From Teretinema zuelzerae (GTDB lineage Bacteria > Spirochaetota > Spirochaetia > Treponematales > Treponemataceae): a stretch of DNA of 64,000 nucleotides. Both the position numbers and the translations under genes were made by a program. The stretch lies in assembly GCF_021021555.1 (NCBI RefSeq), contig NZ_JAINWA010000003.1, positions 558,001 through 622,000 on the forward strand, read 5' to 3'. Position 1 is the first letter of the stretch. Every line of letters begins with the position of its first letter. The notes under the pieces are model-generated. The model was not told the DNA's origin and ran no database searches. It worked only from the letters and a program-made list of their open reading frames with translations. Shown in pieces: positions 60,844 to 64,000 of the stretch.

Positions 60844-60866
60844 GTTTCGTAATTTTTTCTTCTCAA

Positions 60867-60883
60867 AACCCGTAAAGCGGGTT
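60867..60883. promoter_or_regulatory. Short inverted repeat before the GH9 gene
   Basis: AACCCG and CGGGTT flank a 5-bp spacer (TAAAG), 51 bp before the cellulase ATG. It may be an operator or a small leader hairpin. Confidence 0.35.
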
Positions 60884-60933
60884 ACTCTACATTGATTGAA
60901 TCCGGAAACAAACTTCGCTTCAAGGAGACACAA

Positions 60934-63567
60934 ATGGGCAATCGATTGCAGAGGGCGGGACTGCTCGCGTTATTCATCGCGGCTCTCGCGGCGCCCGCGG
61001 CCGCTGAATCGCAGACTATTCAAGTTCCTCCGGGGAAACCCGGCGAACTCGCGTACATCCCCTATCCGGTTACTATAACCGTCGACGGAAACACCTCGGA
61101 GTGGGCAGGAATTCCCGCGTACACCGTCGATACAGGCCCCTACGTTTCCGGCGATACAACGGATAACGGACAGTTCGTCTGGTCCATCTGCGCCGATATG
61201 CGGAATATCTACATCCGCATGGAAATGCCGGACAAGAAAATCATTGCAGGCAGGCACGGACAGAACTTCTGGAACGAGGATTCTTTCGAATTTTACTTCA
61301 ACCTCTCCGGAGATCTGGACGCCGCGGCCTACGGCCAGGGAATCGTGCAGGCGAACATCAACGCGACGAATATCGGCAAGGACGATCCGACCGGACTTTC
61401 CCTCACCGGAGTCCGCTTCATCGAGGAGGGCTACGATGTATCGGGCTACGCGTTCAAAACGGACTCGGGCTGGGGAGTGGAACTGGCAATGAAACTCGAC
61501 AACAATCTCGCTCCCTACCATGGATTCACCATCGGCATGCAGTTTCAGGCGAACGGCGCGACGGCTAAAGACCGCGACTCGAAGCTGATCTGGTCGATCT
61601 ACGATACGGGCGACAACTCCTGGAAAAATCCGAAGCTCTTCGGGACCGGGGTGTTTTATAAACTCGGAAGCGCCGACATTCCCGAACCCTCGCGGAAAAA
61701 CCTTCCCAAAATCGTCGCGAGAAAGAACCAACCGCTGGACAAGCTCCCGAAAGTGCGGGTCAACCAGCTCGGATACCTCCCCAAGGCGGCCAAGTGGGCA
61801 GCGGCGGTCATCGACGCGGCCGAGCCGGTCGACTGGGAGCTCGTCGACTCGAACGGCAAGATCGCCGCGAGCGGCAAAACGATTCCGCTCGGAATCGACT
61901 TGAGCTCGAACGACCCCCTGCATAGAATCGACTTCTCCGCCTTCAAAAAAGAAGGAACCGGCTACGTGCTCAAGGCAGCGGGAGCGGAGAGCTTCCCCTT
62001 CGACATCGCGGCGGATCTCTATCACGGCCTTTCCAAAGACGCGATGCGCTATTTCTATCTCAACCGTTCGGGAATCGCCCTGGACGAATCCCTTGCCGGA
62101 GAGTGGGCCCACGGGCCCTGGTACGCCTCGGACGCGGAAACCAGGCCGTTCTCTGGGAAGGACTCGTTCGGAGTCGAATGGCCGGAGCGCGGCTATGTTT
62201 TGAACGCCTCCAGGGGATGGTTCGACGCGGGAGACTACGGCAAGTACGTCGTGAACGGCGGAATCTCGGTCTGGACCCTTCTCAATATCTACGAACGCAA
62301 TCCGAGTCAGTTCCCCGACGGATCGCTCGGAATTCCCGAGGCGGGAAACAAGATCCCGGACATCCTCGACGAAGCCCGATTCGAGATGGACTTCATGCTC
62401 GGCATGCAGGTTCCCGAAGGCTATGATCAGGCGGGAATGGCGCACCACAAGCTCCATGAACCGGTGTGGTCGCCGATGCCGCACCGGCCGGCCGAACGGA
62501 CGGACGACCGCTTCGCGTTCGCTCCCTCTACCGCGGCGACTCTCAACCTGGCCGCGAGCGCGGCGCAGATGGCCCGCCTGATTAAACCCTTCGACGACGC
62601 CTATTCCGCGCGGTGCCTCGCCGCGGCAGAACGCGCCTGGAAGGCCGCGAAGGAAAACCCCGAGTTCAAATACGGCCGCATTCCGGGAAACGGCGGCGGC
62701 AACTACGACGACTTCAATCTTGAAGACGAATACTACTGGGCGGCCGCCGAGCTGTTCATTACAACGGGAAGCGCCGTCTACAAGGACGAAATCGCGAAGG
62801 CTCTCGGAAGCGACAAGATTCTCGCCGCTCCGATCGGTCCGAACGGACCGATGTACTGGGGCGGAGTCTCGACGCTCGGACACCTCTCGCTCGCCCTCAA
62901 CGGCGATGCAATCGGCGAAGCGGAACGGGCAACAATCGGTTCGTTGATTATTAACGGAGCCGATCGGTATCTCGGACAAATCAGGGACGAAGGATACCTC
63001 GTTCCAATGTTCGAATACGAATGGGGCTCGTCTTCCAGCGTGCTTAATAAAATGATTCTCATGGCCTACGCCTACGACGCGACGGGGACGAAAGAGTATC
63101 TCGACGGATTCGCGATATCGATGGATTATCTTCTGGGGCGCAACGCCCTCTGCAAGAGCTTCGTCGCCGGCTACGGCAAAAATCCCGTCCATTATCCCCA
63201 TCACCGCTTCTGGGCGGACGATCCGGACTCAGGCTATCCGCCGCCCCCTCCGGGAGCGCTTTCAGGCGGTCCCAACGAAAAGGCCAACGACGACGCGACG
63301 TCCTTCATGGTCGCTAAAGTTGCACGATCCAAGCGCTACGCGGACGACATCCGATCCTTTTCGACCAACGAGGTCGCCATCAACTGGAACGCCCCGCTCG
63401 CCTGGGCCGCTTCCTATCTGGACGAACAATACAATCCGGCCTCCGGCATCAAACCTGCCGGCAAGAAAACCGCATTCCCGGCAGCCGGGGCGATCATCGG
63501 AATAATCGGAGCGCTTGCCGCGATCCTTCTCGCAGCCGCCGCCGTCGTTATAAAAAGAAAAAAATGA
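60934..63567 (+). CDS. Membrane-anchored GH9 cellulase with N-terminal CBM9-like domain
   Basis: The 877-residue precursor has a signal peptide (cleavage near residue 22), a CBM9/DOMON-like domain (about residues 35-250, ITVDGNTSEWAGIPAYTVD), a cellulase N-terminal Ig-like domain (about 270-365, LPKVRVNQLGYLPKAAKW) and a GH9 catalytic domain. The DAGD motif at 431-434 includes the general base, and Glu813 in STNEVAINWN is the proton donor. The C-terminus is a membrane helix (about 850-873) ending KRKK, so the enzyme should stay tethered to the cell. AAGGAG lies 7 nt upstream of the ATG. It should cut beta-1,4-glucans. Confidence 0.94.
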   Translation: MGNRLQRAGLLALFIAALAAPAAAESQTIQVPPGKPGELAYIPYPVTITVDGNTSEWAGIPAYTVDTGPYVSGDTTDNGQFVWSICADMRNIYIRMEMPDKKIIAGRHGQNFWNEDSFEFYFNLSGDLDAAAYGQGIVQANINATNIGKDDPTGLSLTGVRFIEEGYDVSGYAFKTDSGWGVELAMKLDNNLAPYHGFTIGMQFQANGATAKDRDSKLIWSIYDTGDNSWKNPKLFGTGVFYKLGSADIPEPSRKNLPKIVARKNQPLDKLPKVRVNQLGYLPKAAKWAAAVIDAAEPVDWELVDSNGKIAASGKTIPLGIDLSSNDPLHRIDFSAFKKEGTGYVLKAAGAESFPFDIAADLYHGLSKDAMRYFYLNRSGIALDESLAGEWAHGPWYASDAETRPFSGKDSFGVEWPERGYVLNASRGWFDAGDYGKYVVNGGISVWTLLNIYERNPSQFPDGSLGIPEAGNKIPDILDEARFEMDFMLGMQVPEGYDQAGMAHHKLHEPVWSPMPHRPAERTDDRFAFAPSTAATLNLAASAAQMARLIKPFDDAYSARCLAAAERAWKAAKENPEFKYGRIPGNGGGNYDDFNLEDEYYWAAAELFITTGSAVYKDEIAKALGSDKILAAPIGPNGPMYWGGVSTLGHLSLALNGDAIGEAERATIGSLIINGADRYLGQIRDEGYLVPMFEYEWGSSSSVLNKMILMAYAYDATGTKEYLDGFAISMDYLLGRNALCKSFVAGYGKNPVHYPHHRFWADDPDSGYPPPPPGALSGGPNEKANDDATSFMVAKVARSKRYADDIRSFSTNEVAINWNAPLAWAASYLDEQYNPASGIKPAGKKTAFPAAGAIIGIIGALAAILLAAAAVVIKRKK

Positions 63568-63573
63568 TTGAAA

Positions 63574-63598
63574 GCCCGGCGCCGTTATAGCGTCGGGC
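63574..63598. terminator. Hairpin between the GH9 gene and the convergent methyltransferase
   Basis: GCCCGGCGC pairs with GCGTCGGGC (one G-U pair) across a 7-nt loop. It starts 7 nt after the cellulase stop. There is no T-run. Confidence 0.5.
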
Positions 63599-63629
63599 GT
63601 ATCTCTGCGAATTTCTGATTCTACTGAGT

Positions 63630-64000
63630 TTATACCCTGAATTTAGACGAGTACACGAAAATTTCCTGGCGGTTGTGGGCCAGCTGGACGCACTGCAGAT
63701 TTTCGAAGCCGATCTGGCCGAGGCGCTTGAGAAAGAACGGGATATCGGAAGCGTATTTCCAGTCGTTCAGCTTCAGGGTCAAAAATCCGCGGCGGACGGC
63801 GAGTTTTTTTCCGTGAATATCGCGGAGCAGGCCGATCACGTGGGAAAGCTCGCCGAGCGCGTCCTTCGGGGGAATGCTCATGTCCATCACGATCCAGTCG
63901 GGATTAACGCCGGAAAGATCCGAAGCCTCGGCGTAGCGCGCGGGTTTACGGACGTGGCGGAAGCCCTTGCGCGCCGCGACCGATTCCGCCATGAACTGGG
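63630..64000 (-). CDS. FtsJ-like RNA 2'-O-methyltransferase (N-terminus outside window)
   Basis: Only the last 123 or so residues are in the window, and the frame stays open at the right edge. VNPDWIVMDMSIPPKDAL carries the Asp of the methyltransferase, FLTLKLNDWK the second Lys, and QLAHNRQEIFVYSS the Glu, which match the FtsJ/RrmJ catalytic set. The C-terminal position of these motifs and the preceding Arg/Lys-rich part agree with RlmM-like 23S rRNA methyltransferases. An ATG at 63992 is in frame but is probably internal. Confidence 0.75.
   Translation of the reverse strand, partial: QFMAESVAARKGFRHVRKPARYAEASDLSGVNPDWIVMDMSIPPKDALGELSHVIGLLRDIHGKKLAVRRGFLTLKLNDWKYASDIPFFLKRLGQIGFENLQCVQLAHNRQEIFVYSSKFRV

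Noticed and set aside
60970-63204. Long minus-strand frame opposite the GH9 gene
   Set aside because: The plus-strand product has clear cellulase domains and a Shine-Dalgarno sequence; the opposite frame is a shadow of it.

Overview
The window is GC-rich bacterial chromosome with no phage, transposon, CRISPR or rRNA signal. Gene content suggests a free-living, anaerobic, carbohydrate-fermenting Gram-negative bacterium, most likely a Treponema-like spirochaete. The basis is a two-iron superoxide reductase, many lipobox proteins, CUT1 and LplABC-type oligosaccharide transporters, cellulase and oligoxylanase genes, and a dense two-component and cyclic-nucleotide signalling repertoire. The taxonomic call is an inference from content; no rRNA or marker gene is present to test it.

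Layout. 1-7081: a bacterial alpha-2-macroglobulin running off the left edge and a class III adenylate cyclase. 7229-9864: a three-gene ABC-2 exporter. 9889-12576: a membrane diguanylate cyclase and an AraC regulator. 12767-15705: a GPH-type sugar symporter overlapping a GT-B-like protein of unknown function. 15788-18625: a hybrid kinase fused to a receiver and LuxR-type DNA-binding domain. 18734-21801: a GntR/TrkA_C regulator and a polar amino-acid ABC transporter, with a clear operator between them. 21785-24016: an alpha/beta hydrolase, a DUF4384 protein, a perfect 34-bp palindrome and tRNA-Val(GAC).

24036-31887: an RND efflux operon (TolC, adaptor, pump, PII-like protein) divergent from an OmpR-type two-component pair. 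32047-34829: superoxide reductase, tRNA-Leu(GAG), an orphan antitoxin-like protein, an SdpR/SdpI repressor-immunity pair and a VapBC toxin-antitoxin pair. 34858-40364: an operon passing a signal from a multi-PAS/GAF kinase through a single-domain receiver to a REC-PAS-GGDEF-EAL protein with a C-terminal zinc-binding (CZB-like) domain. 40579-44791: a lipoprotein, a LysR regulator, a YeiH-type permease and an SGNH esterase.

44940-56415 is a xylo-oligosaccharide region. It has a CUT1 transporter on the left and an LplABC-like transporter with a GH8 reducing-end exo-oligoxylanase on the right. Between them is a soluble histidine kinase whose sensor is a LacI-type sugar-binding domain, flanked by two paralogous NarL-type response regulators. 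The simple reading is that intracellular sugar is sensed by the kinase, which sets uptake and hydrolysis. 56673-57565: a MotA-like membrane protein overlapping an ACT protein. 57555-63567: a CoA-disulfide-reductase-like enzyme with two rhodanese domains, a LacI regulator and a membrane-anchored GH9 cellulase. 63630-64000: the end of an FtsJ-like RNA methyltransferase.

Three signals run across the window. First, an approximately 86-bp intergenic repeat occurs three times, each just downstream of a gene, with a central hairpin whose paired bases change together. Second, several genes have a -10 box only 6-10 nt before the start codon and no Shine-Dalgarno sequence, which suggests leaderless mRNAs. 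Third, many genes are packed with ATGA or GTGA overlaps.
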